From assembly GCA_019059635.1 (NCBI GenBank), contig JAGVRJ010000001.1, positions 1,860,001 to 1,924,000 of the forward strand: DNA of 64,000 bases, read 5' to 3'. Positions 46,179-57,368 of this stretch are shown here, in pieces (the first letter of the stretch is position 1; every line of letters starts with the position of its first letter). Under the pieces are notes generated by a model. The model did no database searches. It was not told where the DNA came from and saw nothing but the letters and a program-made list of their open reading frames with translations. Source of the stretch: Proales similis (Eukaryota; Rotifera; Eurotatoria; Ploima; Proalidae). Made by a program: the position numbers and the translations under genes.

Positions 46179-49100
46179 CTATTGTATCAAATCGTTTCAT
46201 TCAAAATGAGTTTATAAATAGATTTAAAGTTTGATAGTTATTTTTGTAAAGCAAAATATAAAATACTAAAACCAGGAAGAGCAATCTAGATTAACAGATA
46301 GACGCCAAGTTTTATGGGTGCAAACATTGAGCCGGTCAATAACTGGTCCAAGCACTAGACGCTCGTATGGGTGAAGAGAGTCTTAATTTTGTGAACCACG
46401 TGTTTAGATGCTTTTTGACATTTCTTGTTAACGGTGATAAAGTTCAGAAAGCCATGGTGAAGACCAGGTAAGACAAGCATCTCGCACGGAACATTAAGTG
46501 AGTCGAGTTTTTTGCGAAACTCCATATTATCGTCAAGCAGCGGGTCCAAGCTAACAGTCTAGAGAGGGCAAATAAGAAAGAATAGAATGAGTAACGAACG
46601 AATAGCAAAATATTTAGATGCCAACAAGCAAGTGATCCAATTGATGCAGCAGCAAAGAGACAGACAAGCAATAAACGGGTAAAATAGAAAAACAACTTAC
46701 AATCAAACAGGTTCGTGGAAATTTGCACAAGATTTCGTCTGGACTCAGTAAGGGCGACATAAATTGATTGTTTGTAAGCTCATGGTTTCGTAAGGTTTCG
46801 ATTAAAAATATTGAATCGCCCATGATTTGATGCAGCTTAATTAAACGAGCTCGATTTAGCTCATCATTTGCCTTTAGATCATGATTGTTAATTGAAGTTG
46901 CGTCTGCGATCGACTCATTTAACTCCGCTGATTCCATCTTAGGGTCTAATGGCTTAACAGGTATGATCTTATTTGGATCCGCACTTAACCGGCGACTTTC
47001 TGATTCCGCCTTTTGGAGCTCATCAGATGTCTCAAAGCTGCGTGAGTATCGTATTCCAGTGGTAACTTTCTTTTCTTTGGTTTCAATCGCTAACAGCTGC
47101 TTAAAATTTTCCGTCTCTCGCTTAAAATCTATTCCACAATAGGCGGCTAGACAACGCCACAGAATTCCAATGTTTAAAAGAGGGTCAACAATTGAAAGAA
47201 GGCGACTCGGCGACAGGCTGTAGTTCAGTTGGAATGGTGCATATATCGGAACTATTGCGTCAGGCACTCGAATCCCGGCTATAATTGCTCTCTGAGTTAT
47301 GTTGGTTATTAGAACTCCACCGGCGGAATCGCCAACAAGTATGATCCTTTCGCCGCTCCATCCAAGAATAGATTTATTGCTCAAGCACCAAGCGTATACA
47401 TAGAAGCATTCTTCGGACGCGCGTGGAAAGGCATGCTCGGGAGCCAACGAATAGTCAATGCTCAATATTGGCACTTGAAGCTCCTTACTCCACGGTTTAA
47501 GGTAAATTTCATGGGACTTGGACGAATGCGCAATAAAGCCGCCACCGTGTACATGGAGGATGAGACAAGAACTGGGCGGAAGGGAATCGCTGGAAGAGTC
47601 TGTCTTCTCATAGCTAAATGGCTCAGTCTCATCTCCCAGTTTCTCGAAATCAGCCATCCCGCGCCGCATGCTGTAACTAAGCAGTCTAATTCCGACCTTT
47701 TCACCAGCCTTGTGTCCAGTCGGAACATTGATTTGAACAGAAAAATTGCCGTCTGCGCTCGGGATGCTAAATGGTACTAATGAAAGCTGCTTCAGATAAT
47801 TAACTCCAACGCTTGGAGTTATCAAATTGGAGCCCATCTTGTATAGGTTTTTATATTTTTTTTGTGTTCTAAATTAACGGCATAAACTTACTTTGGCAAT
47901 TGAGGACTCTGTTAGCTGCCAGAAGGCTTTGCAGAATTCAACGTTGGCTGTTTTCATCACTTGAGCAATCTGAACCGAAACAAAAGATTAAGACAAAATT
48001 GTTTCGGTTAAATTTAGCACGCATTACTTTTTTGCTTCGAAGGTCCGGATCTATGATATAACGAGAACCGCTGTACACTGATTTGACGACTTGGCCAAGA
48101 GTTTGCGAAATTGTTAAATTTGGCACTGCCTGAGAAACTGAATCAGAGTTTTCGTCTGATATAGCGCTAGCAGTCGCCACCAAACTGGGCGCAGTATATG
48201 CCTCATAGCCGTCGTTGTAAGAGGCGAGTGCAACTGCTACTCCAGTCAAGGGAACTTGAAGAGAGTCATGAAACTGAAAGCCGCAAGCTCGGCCAAAGAA
48301 TGGCTCCACGTGCTGAGAGCAGAGCTCAAAAAGCTCGTTTTCGATATCCGTATCTAACGCCTGTGCTGATGTGACGAAAAGCGTATCGGGGCTTGCGTGG
48401 ATCATTTTTACACCAAGTTTAAGGACCTTTTCAAGTGTTTGCATAACTTTCAGCCACATTTGAATTTCTTTGACATTTGTGCTGAAAGCCATCGGCAGGT
48501 TGCCATTCTTGAGCTTTATTTGAAAGAAAAGATTTCCTTTCTTTTCGTTTAGCTCAACCAAAATGATCAAGAGACGGCGTGCACAGCTCTCAAACATTTT
48601 CAGCAACGACCAGTAGCCGTTCGTACGAATATCAGGATGGTAGTCATATTTGGGCGCGTTTTTCTCTATCTCTTCGTAGAGCAACAGGCAACGCTCAAGC
48701 AGCTGTTTACCATGTCGAGACAATGCTACATAAGTGCGTGCTCGCGCTTCGCTTGTTTCCATAAAATCGAATTTTTCGCTGGAATCCCCCACATCCGGGC
48801 CAAAGTGCTCAATCAATTCGTTAAGGTTTTGGTCCAGGTAAACAAATATGTCTTTGGGCAAAAGATCGTCACTGTGCAAAAGCTCTTTCTTACTTAAGCG
48901 ACTGAGGCTAGATGAGCGGTTACTGGCAGAATCGAAATGGCCTTTGGAAGTGGACGGATCACTGCTTTTCGATCTTATAAATTTCGGACGGCCTCTTTGA
49001 CTAGACGGACGGCCAGCTGGACCTGATGTGGTTCGAAAGACGCTCGAGAAACGTTTACTCGTGATGGTTAAGCTCCTTTGAAAGCCCGAAACTGGATCAT

Positions 49101-49287
49101 TAGAGAAGAGGGAGCTGGATGCTGTAGGACGGCGAAGCACTGATTCGACTTGAATTTGAGCGGTGGAATCAACTGACGTCTGGGAAGAGCTGTCCGTTGA
49201 CTTGGCGTTTACCAAGTAATTTTTTATGGTTCTAAAATGCTGCATAACTCTGCGTGCGTGCTGCTGCTTGTTCGCATCAGGCCACAT
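45969..49287 (-). CDS. LIPE: Hormone-sensitive lipase
   Basis: From the ATG at 49287 the N-terminal HSL domain is encoded (GYWSLLKMFESCARRLLII; GRACGFQFHD; SRYIIDPDLRS). A catalytic alpha/beta-hydrolase domain follows, with HVHGGGF (oxyanion hole) and VGDSAGG (Ser nucleophile). HSL releases fatty acids from diacylglycerol, cholesteryl ester and retinyl ester stores in the cytosol. The Ser/Thr-rich stretch before FMSPLLSPDE is the likely regulatory module. The main exon ends at 46700. Two alternative last exons follow, at 46355-46558 and 45969-46178, each phase 0, each with a DP.xDD Asp and an HGF His and a stop, so this range spans both isoforms. Internal introns at about 48026-47974 and 47890-47838 join the N-domain to the hydrolase. 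Confidence 0.93.
46355..46558 (-). CDS. Proximal alternative last exon of hormone-sensitive lipase
   Basis: A 204-nt exon, preceded by TTTGCCCTCTCTAG and read in phase 0 from the upstream donor at 46699. It encodes TVSLDPLLDDNMEFRKKLD and LPGLHHGFLNFITVNKK, then a TAG. The DPLLDD Asp and HHGF His complete the lipase triad. It is the nearer of two similar exons, and its use requires no skipping. Confidence 0.8.
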   Translation of the reverse strand, partial: TVSLDPLLDDNMEFRKKLDSLNVPCEMLVLPGLHHGFLNFITVNKKCQKASKHVVHKIKTLFTHTSV

Positions 49288-49800
49288 TAATACCTCAATG
49301 CGTCAACTTATTCCTCGAACCTAATTAGAGTTTGAACGTAATAATAATTTTATAGCTTGAAAGCATTCAATTCTAAAGAGCAGGCAGTTTAGAAAGCCTA
49401 TAGAAACAAACTTGACTCGCAATCGGAGTTGCAACAAAAAAAATTATGCGAGTTGCTTCCGCCATCTGTTCTGGCTGCCTTTAGCGCTCGTACGCATCCT
49501 GTGCGTTCGAAAATATGCATGAATTTATGAACGGTGCGCATGTTTAAGATCAACATTTATGACAAGATTGCTGCTCGAGCTCGACTCGAATCAGCTGAGG
49601 ATAAGACCACTTCTAGTCTTATCACCCTCGTCAAAAATGTTTAGGATTCTTGGCATAGATGCAAAATTGAAGTGAGAGAGCAGCTGATCGATTTAATTTA
49701 TTTGAAGCCATTTGGTCTGAACACATGACAACGGCTACTAGACTACGATTTATTAAAATATCGCTGATTCATTTGGAATATCGCGAAATATCGCTGATTA
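49288..49800. other. Hyccin 3' flank and lipase promoter
   Basis: 513 nt without a supported exon; a repeated CGCTGATT/ATATCGC stretch occurs near 49760-49800. It holds the Hyccin 3'UTR and the lipase promoter. Confidence 0.45.
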
Positions 49801-51685
49801 TCAAAGTCGCTCAACTAACTCATCCTGGCTGTCTCGGCTACTGCTTTCGTCAATCGGTGGGATAGCTGTTTGGAATGAAGCTTAAAAACATGTTGCTTGG
49901 TTAGTTTGAAGAACCGAGGGAAAAGTGACGAGAAATATGGCAAACATACAATTTATGGTTGAGTTTATCTCCCCAAGTCTAACCGGTTCATCGATTGAAC
50001 TTGAATGTGAAAAAGCCTCATCATTGAAGTCAGCGGATATTTCACGATGAGAAGCTCCCGATGATCTTTCAGGCTGTTGGTTGCCTGTCGCTCCGGTTTG
50101 GGCGTTTTGTAATTTCACAAATTTGTCGCCCGAGCTAAGCCCCGGGGAAGAGCTCTGGCTAGACCTTCCGAGCTTGCAGGTAGAATCGGTGCTCTTTTTT
50201 CGATTCGAAGCAGCCGATGAAGTTTCAAGTTTGCTGAATTGTATAAGACTCTTGATCGAGTTACACACCTTGAGTTCAGTTCACAAATAAGGGTTCAGCT
50301 TTTTTATATTTTCGATCGGCTACAAACCAGCATCACGTCTTCCATAAGCTCCTGCTCGGCATGGAACGAAATGGCCTCGATGGCAATATAGGCGTCAAGC
50401 TGCATTCCGTTCTGGAAAAGGTGGAAAAGAATGCGCAGCATTTCTTTCAACACTTCAGAGTCGAGGTAGAGGGGCTGAAATTTCTGATTCGCTCTATTTA
50501 TCTTGCACATTCTATTTGGGAATTTTCAGGGGCACAGGAGAGAAGAGAATAGAATAAATGGAAGGATCGAGCTGGCTAGAGGTGTTTTTAAAATCTTACT
50601 TTAGACACATATCACAGAAAAAGAGCTTCGAATTCTTGGGCACCACGCTCAGTTTGGAATAGAACAGAGAGAGCAGAAACCTGATGAGCATGTTGCGTTT
50701 TTTCTCGCTGACAAGATCTAAATTGGGCTTGAAGCGTTCTTCTCTTATTGTGTCATCTCCATCAAGACGAGAGAGGGCCGATTCAGTTAACTCAGACTGC
50801 ACCGCGCTGTGCAAAGGCTGGCATGTGTCCAGCAAGTTTATGAATTCAACTCGTCAAACCCAAGTAAAGACAATCTCACCGAATGGTAGACAGACGGCAT
50901 TGATAAATTCGGAATGCTCACTTTGCTCGAAATGATGTCGACTTCATTCAAGCTCTTGAAGAATATTTGGCTGATTACAAACGCATCTATTGGTTGCGAC
51001 TCTTTAACTCTACCCAAACGTTTCCAAATCGGCATGATTCAGTAGTAGAGCTACTGATACAGTGTTTAACTAACTCGAAGCCAGTTAAATAATTTAACAA
51101 CTGCAAATCAGCGCTGTACTACTGAACCAGGCAAGAGTAAGTTGTGAGTGTGAGTGGCAGAGAAACGTAACACCGATTTGTTTCTTACCAAATTGTAAAA
51201 AGTGAGCAGACAGACCTCGAGGGGCACGCGAGTCTGGGCAATAGGGGAAAGATTTTGAGCGAAACCAGAATGTTCGAGTTTGGGCCAATAAAAAGGCCTA
51301 CTTTCTCATCGTGATAGCACAAAAGGTAGTGGCGAACAAGCGCTGGAATGCATGCTACCAGGTGATCACGGCTTGCTTGATTCTCTCTGTAGACCGACGA
51401 GAGGCGGTTGCATACACGGGCGACCACCTAGAAAGGCGAACTTTAATAACAATCAGCGTATAAAAAAGAGGAAGCGAACAGTCGAAAGATTGGAGAACGA
51501 AGCAAATATTTACAATAAATCTGTAAAAGCGATCGAACAAGTCCAATGATGAAGAGAGAGAAAAAAGCGGAAGAGGGCAAGTGAAGAGGCGTAGGCCGGT
51601 GGCAGCAATGGCCTCTCGAAACTGCCTGCCTCACCTTCGTGCCATCTAAATTAATGCGGCCTCTCACACGAGACCACAATAGCCA
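49801..51685 (-). CDS. HYCC1: Hyccin / FAM126, PI4KA complex subunit
   Basis: Seven exons or so from a 5' boundary near 51685 to the stop at 49801. Hyccin is the FAM126 subunit that holds TTC7 and PI4KA at the plasma membrane for PI4P synthesis. The conserved blocks appear in order: VVARVCNRLSSVYRENQ; CIPALVRHYLLCYHDEK; SQPIDAFVISQIFFKSLNE; VSIPNLSMPSVYHS; ELTESALSRLDG; NMLIRFLLSLFYSKLSVVP; QNGMQLDAYIAIEAISFHAE; DVMLVCNSIKSL. The Ser-rich C-terminal tail ends SSSRDSQDELVERL. SIPNLSMPSVYH and ELTESALS are near-identical to vertebrate Hyccin. The first exon is not within this span; a candidate is given at 53233-53304. Confidence 0.88.
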
Positions 51686-53232
51686 CTGCCACTCGAGTCA
51701 AGTCAGTCATTTATTTGCATTAGCACGAACCATCAAACGTGCGAGGCACTCGTCTGAAGCAGACGTCAAATTTGTCAGTGAAAGTGAGCGTTGCAACTGG
51801 GCCCGTTTTATAAAAGGCGGCGAAGGTGTCAAATTATGGCGTGAGACCAACATATGAAGTGAGAGCAATCGCACTTATGCCAAGTGGGCGATTAGACGGG
51901 TTAAGTCCAAAAGCCGATTAGGATAATAGAACAAGCAGAAGAGAATGCGCGCGACGTTTCTTGTTCGACCGAATGAGCTTGCAGCCGTTTATATAGCGCC
52001 AGACCGGCTTGGAATCGGTCTCGCTCTAGCGAATAATCGATGGTATAATTATCGATGCCCAATTATCAATACTCGTCACTAGGCCCATCAGCAGGATAGA
52101 CTCGTTTCGTGTTTTGTCATTTCATGTTGTCAAAAAGAGCGGAAAGAGTCGAATTCTGGCATAGGCAGGATGCGATTTGGCTCTTCGAAATCAATTTGCG
52201 TCTTTTATACGGTGCCGATCGGTAGAAACGGGCAAGTATTTTCAGGCGCGTACACTCATGCCACTACAATCATGCCAATACATCTGACAGAAAGAATACA
52301 ACCGAGAGAGAGAGAGCGAGAGAGAGAAGGATACCCCCTTAACACTGCCTCAATTTGGAGCAGAATGAAAAAGGATGAAGAGAATAAAAATAAATGAGAA
52401 ATAGAAGCAGGAAAGAAATAGTGAGTGAACTGCAGCCAACTAAAGAGCCAGTGTATAAAAAACAAACGCGCTTGACAATTAGAGGACAGGCGATCGTCAT
52501 TCTTTTCCGAATTGAAGATCGCATCCTCCCGCGCGCGCGCGAGGAAGCACGCGCACTCGCCGGTCGTCCTAATTAATTTGCAGCGGAGACCAGAGAGAGA
52601 GAAGGGGGAAAGAAGCCTTCATAGAAGCAAGCACTCTCTTTTAAAAAGATGCTAGTCTCGCAATTAGAATCGAAGCCTCGATCTCGTTTGGTCTTATCTC
52701 TAATTCGAGCCCGTAAGCGAGCGGGAAGCACACGCCAACAACGCTTATCGAAGCACGACGACGACGACAAAGAGACTAAGAGCGGCATTCATCATGCCCA
52801 ACCGGAACGAGCGAGTATCGATTTTGGACGGCTTGTTGTCGGCACCGCGCGCTACTAGCTCTAGAATGCTGGCAGCCGTTCAAGCGTGCTAAACCGATTT
52901 CTTCCTCGCTCGGCTCTATGTAGCGCATTGGAGCCGAACAAATGCGATTTACGCTCGTCCCTAATTGAATGCTGCGATTGTGATGATACTAATACGATTA
53001 GATGGAGCGTAGTAGCCCACGCGAGGCCAATCATCTGCAGTCATGCTTCCAGCTGTTTCCGAATGCCTGGCTAGATCTGCATCTAGTGCTGCTCGCTGCT
53101 TGCCTAGTTGACCCTCTGCCGCGCTCGACACCCCGTCCGCACTGGTGCGTACAAACATTCATATTCTCACGCAATATAGCTCTTCGACTTCCATTCGCCT
53201 TTTTTTCTCACTAAAAAATAAAACTGACCAAC
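51686..53232. other. Large Hyccin intron or upstream region
   Basis: Gene-poor 1.5 kb between the first recognised Hyccin exon and the candidate 5' exon. It carries a GA microsatellite (52304-52328), a CGCGCGCGCG run near 52535 and a CGACGACGACGA run near 52757. If the candidate exon is real, this is an unusually long intron for the window. No other exon supported. Confidence 0.4.
52304..52328. repeat. GA dinucleotide microsatellite
   Basis: A run of GAGAGA units with one GC interruption. Simple repeat, no clear function. Confidence 0.7.
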
Positions 53233-53304
53233 CTTTTCCTCATTGGGCTTGAGTAGTTCGCATAAGGTCTCGAAGAATGGTTCGCTGCCGCCACTAAAAT
53301 CCAT
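53233..53304 (-). CDS. Candidate first exon of Hyccin/FAM126
   Basis: An ATG at 53304 opens 24 clean codons (MDFSGGSEPFFETLCELLKP then NEEK) and ends at a GTTGGT donor. The phase joins the 51685 exon in frame. The segment resembles the acidic, helical VEEWLSEFKTLP start of Hyccin, but the match is short. A different minus-strand gene is possible. Confidence 0.4.
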
Positions 53305-54233
53305 CAGCAGCTGCTGATGGTCTTTGCCCTGAGGCAATCATCATTAGTTTGGAGACAAGAAAATGAACGAGTGAGCGGAAAGAGAGGTGCCGCTCGTCAA
53401 TGCTCAATTAACAGAGACGAGTTTATAATTTCGGTATTCGTCGTAGCTGCCGCCCATCCGCCTGCAATTCGCCGTCCTCCTCTCTTGCTTAGACATCATG
53501 TATGAGAGCCATCGCTGCGCTCTGCCATTGATCGTTACTGGTCTTAATTTGACGCGATCACTTCAGGCGCCTATACCAATTATCTGACGCATATCAGTGG
53601 CAGGAGCACGGTTCCGGCCTAATTGCGCCCATTAGATGCTTATTAGTGCGGCGGTCGAGATAGCCGGTATGCGATCGACCCAGCAAGGCGCCTTAATTTC
53701 AGAAATAGGAAAGACAGCGCTCAAGTGCTCTTCACACGCCTCGCGTCGAGTACTTAAAAGCTACTGCTACTGATGAAGCCGAGCTTGTGCCCGAGCCAGT
53801 GCTAGAACCTAGCATAGCTGACCGAGTCTGGCGAGCTCAGATGCGCCCATAAATAAAGAGGAAAAATTTCGTACGGTCTGGGTCTGTTTGTTGCTCGGCT
53901 TGGATCTAATGGGAAGCACTCAAAACGATTCGGCGCTAAAATAATTGAATCGAACACTGCATGGAGCGGTTTATTGACTGCTGCGCTTTATTCCAAATGT
54001 AAATATAAATGAATTGATTCGGTAACAGCAGCAGCGGTCGGCGTCTGTTTAATAGCCAAGTATACAAAGATAAACTCGAAGCGCGGACGATCTATTTCGG
54101 CTCACTCGTTCGCACTGACTTGATCGACTTTAAATGTCCTGTCTTACCTTTTCCTTGTCCGATAGAAAAAAGGCTTCCATTGCCACAGAGAGGCGTTGAC
54201 GATTTCTTTCCACAAGACTTGTGCCTGCAACCA

Positions 54234-54322
54234 AATTGCAAATTATGCCGCAACCGATTATGAGTGCTTGGCTTGCGCTATTTCTAGTCTCGCCTTCTCA
54301 CGCCAGTGCGCTTGTCTACTGT
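54234..54322 (+). repeat. Direct repeat, copy 1
   Basis: About 90 bp nearly matching 55033-55122. It starts AATTGCAAATTATGCCGCAA and continues GATTATGAGTGCTTGGCTTG. It contains a 29-codon frame (54245-54334) reading MPQPIMSAWLALFLVSPSHA, which looks like a signal peptide. A GTAAATG donor-like sequence follows at 54327. Confidence 0.7.
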
Positions 54323-55032
54323 GAAAGTAAATGAATTGCTTTTAGCTCACTCATGCGACTGTCTTTCTGCCTCTTTGACAGTGTCCGTCATGAAACAGAA
54401 GAATGAATGATTTTTAATCGAGACTGAAATTCATTCCTCAGGCAATCGAGCACTTGATCAGATTCAATTAGGACATCGATGAATAAATTCAATGCATTTT
54501 TCCACATTTAATTGCCAGCAACTCGCATTCGAGACGAATAAATAGAATAGAATGCACTTTAAAGAGTACGAACAACGAATTAAGGCCCGCTTGAATAAAA
54601 GTTTATGGTCAATCAAAGTGTTCACCAAAGTTGGTTCTCATAAAAATCGAACGGAAAAGAGGTCTCGAAGAAAGCGTTTCATCAAAATTTAGCCCTTACA
54701 GGCTGAATGAAAACAAATTAACGTTAAAAGCTAGGCTCAGAAAATTGTGAAATTTCGACTGTGGTTCGAAAGTAAATAAAATGTTCTATTTGTTTGATGA
54801 CTAATTTCACTCGAATCTTGAATGGTAGACGATCGTTGAGATGATCATTATGGTGATGATAAATCTGAGGCCCCTAAACCCAAATTCAGCTCATTCGATC
54901 GGATTGTTTTCACCAACAATTATTTGTTTGATTTGCAAATTTCAAGTTGACTTAAATAATCTGGACGATTGACTGTCTTGTTTTAATTCTTTTATTTTAC
55001 CCTTTTTTAATCGATGCACTCTATTGCGAGCG

Positions 55033-55122
55033 AATTGCAAATTATGCCGCAAACGATTATGAGTGCTTGGCTTGCACTGCTTCTAGTCTCGCCTCGTCTC
55101 ACGCGCACATACACAGTCTACT
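55033..55122 (+). repeat. Direct repeat, copy 2
   Basis: The counterpart 0.8 kb downstream, just 150-240 nt upstream of the ZPR1 ATG. Changes over the shared open frame are GCG/GCA, CTA/CTG, TTT/CTT and CCG/ACG, mostly synonymous or conservative, before the copies diverge after TCGCCT. Confidence 0.7.
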
Positions 55123-55272
55123 TTGCTTGGTTGGTTTCTTGCTCTTTCATACAGCGATGCTTGTTTACCTCGTCCGTCGTGGAGATGGCCTACTCAAACA
55201 GGAACGAATATTTGAATCGCATCAATTCGGTTTATTCCAAGTCAAGTTTAGAACCAGAAAAGGCTCTTAAAT

Positions 55273-57155
55273 ATGTCTCATTTCAACACAAATCAGGAAA
55301 AGAAAACTACGAGCGCGTTTAGCAAATTGGACGCCGACGATGCACTAGAGCAGAATGGTGTCACTGAGATCGAAAGTGTTTGCCTTCACTGCTACGAAAA
55401 AGTAGACAAGACTGTGAATCGAAGCTATTTTAGGCCTTCTCTCCCAAATCCCATTTAACAGGGAACCACACGCCTGATGCTGACTCGAATTCCGTTCTAC
55501 AGAGATGTCATAATCTCTTCGTTCACTTGCGAGCACTGCCACAACAATAACAACAGCGTCGAGTCAGCTAATAAGATTCAATCTCACGGCATTCTAATCA
55601 AGTTGAGTGTGGAGACAGAGCGAGACTTGAATCGAGAGCTAATCAAGTCGGATTACGCCTCAGTGAAGATTCCGTCTCTTGACTTTGAAATTCCAGCACT
55701 AACACAAAAAGGCTGTAAGGCTTTACCCTCTGCCTAGCCTTTTTTCGTCAAGCTGCAGACTGATTGCTTGTCTCAAGCGATGACCACTGTGGAGGGTATT
55801 TTCGATCGGGTTATCACCAACCTCGATTCGGATATTGAGCTAAGGCGCCAAGTGGATGCTGAGACGAGCAACCAGCTTCAAGAGTTCCGTGACAAACTGG
55901 CTGATCTGAAATCGCTCAAGTGGGGCAAGTTCGAATTTGTTAGTCCAACTGCCTGCTCATCCTGCTGCTTGGATTCTAACGCGCGAAATTAGATTCTGGA
56001 CGATCCTAGTGGCGACAGCTTCATTGAGAATCCGAACGCACCGAGCAAAGACCCTCGAATGACTGTGAGCTTTTACCGTCGCAACGCGGAACAGAACCGA
56101 CTGCTCGGCCTAGAGGTTGAATCCAAAAAGCTTCATCCATCATAAGCTTCTTCAAAAGTGACCACGTTTTATGAAAATAAAAGGAAGAAGAAGCAGCTGC
56201 CGCTGCCGCTGAACCTGATGATGCCGACTTGGAGAACGAAGTAAACCGAAATGCTTTTCTCTTTAGCACATTTAAAATTAAGTATTTTCAAAACGAAACA
56301 AGGTCATCACATTTCACAATAATTGCTCAAATTGCAACGCAATCTGTGAGACCAACATGAAAGTAACCGGTACAAACTATTGCGTTTGCGTTTCTGCTGG
56401 CTGGTCTTTAAATGCGATTTCAATGCAAAGACATTCCATACTTCAAGAAAGTGATTGTAATGTGCACCACATGCGACAATTGTGGAATCAAATCAGCCGA
56501 AGTCAAGCCAGGCGCCGGTAATTTATTCGCAAAAGAAGCAGATTCGAGCTGAGCGTTGAAGATTTATGACGATAAAGGCATCGAAGAGAAAGGTGTGAGA
56601 TATTGTTTGAAATTGACCGATCCGTCTGATCTGAATCGAGACTTGCTCAAAGTAAACCTGGACCTAGCTCCTCTATTTCAATAATTTAATATTCGTCCTA
56701 GTCCGATGACGCCACTCTGGAAATTCCCGAGCTTGACTTTATGATGAACGCGGGCACATTGGGAGGAAAGTTTACCACCATCGAAGGAATATTGAAGGAC
56801 AGCGCCGACCAGCTGACTACTCTCAATCCGTTTTTCAGCGGCGACAGTGAGCTGACCGAGAGAAAACAAAAGCTTTTACAAGCTGTGGAAGAGCTTGAGC
56901 GTGTTCGCAACGGAGAAATGCTCAACGTTACGCTCATTCTCGACGACCCAACGGGAAACTCTTACTTACAAGTAAGCTGATTTTATCGACCTGTAAATAC
57001 CGGTTCGGCTCGTTAATTGGCGATTTTTAAAGAATTTGTACGCACCCGATGATGACCCCAACATGCAAGTCGAACACTACGAGCGTTCATACGAGCAGAA
57101 CGAGCTGCTCGGACTTAACGACATGAAAGTAGAGAATTATCAAAACTCAGATTAA
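55273..57155 (+). CDS. ZPR1: Zinc finger protein ZPR1
   Basis: About ten exons (first: 55273-55401, 55462-55714, 55778-55938, 55993-56115). ZPR1 is a duplicated zinc-ribbon protein that acts as a chaperone for eEF1A folding and binds SMN complexes and receptor tyrosine kinases. The first half has [20 protein letters not shown] and a CEHC pair, then [15 protein letters not shown] and [12 protein letters not shown]. An Ala-rich linker ([20 protein letters not shown]) leads to the second half: [44 protein letters not shown] and [10 protein letters not shown]. The end reads [17 protein letters not shown]. The 36-nt intron at 56518-56553 is the shortest in the window. AATAAA at 57177. Confidence 0.95.
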
Positions 57156-57176
57156 ACGCAGTTCTCATCTGCGGGA

Positions 57177-57182
57177 AATAAA
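57177..57182 (+). terminator. Poly(A) signal of ZPR1
   Basis: AATAAA about 22 nt after the ZPR1 stop. Confidence 0.6.
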
Positions 57183-57368
57183 GCTGATTTCTGACTTTTC
57201 ACGTCCCGATTTGACTGGTGTTTGTATCATGCAAAATTAAGAATGGGCTTAAAATCCCATGCAGATCTGCTTTATGCGATAGCGAGGCAAAGAGTGATTA
57301 AGTCGTTGCTTACTACTCAGACATTATTAAAAGGTGAGCCTGCTCAATGAACCGTCGACTTTGTTGAA

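Larger units (their letters stand above)
53305..55272. other. Gene-poor region upstream of ZPR1 with a duplicated segment
   Basis: About 2 kb with no firmly supported exon. It holds two related 90-bp copies (54234-54322 and 55033-55122) listed below. A 102-codon frame (55014-55322) overlaps the ZPR1 start in another frame. Likely regulatory for ZPR1 and for Hyccin. Confidence 0.4.

Noticed and set aside
46885-47780. Plus-strand frames within the lipase gene
   Set aside because: Antisense shadows of the lipase catalytic exon.
49738-49800. Local ATATCGC/CGCTGATT repeats as a possible small RNA or origin
   Set aside because: Only a few imperfect copies over about 60 nt; no stem or known motif.
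52304-52328. GA repeat as a possible regulatory GAGA element
   Set aside because: Simple microsatellite in gene-poor sequence; nothing ties it to a promoter.
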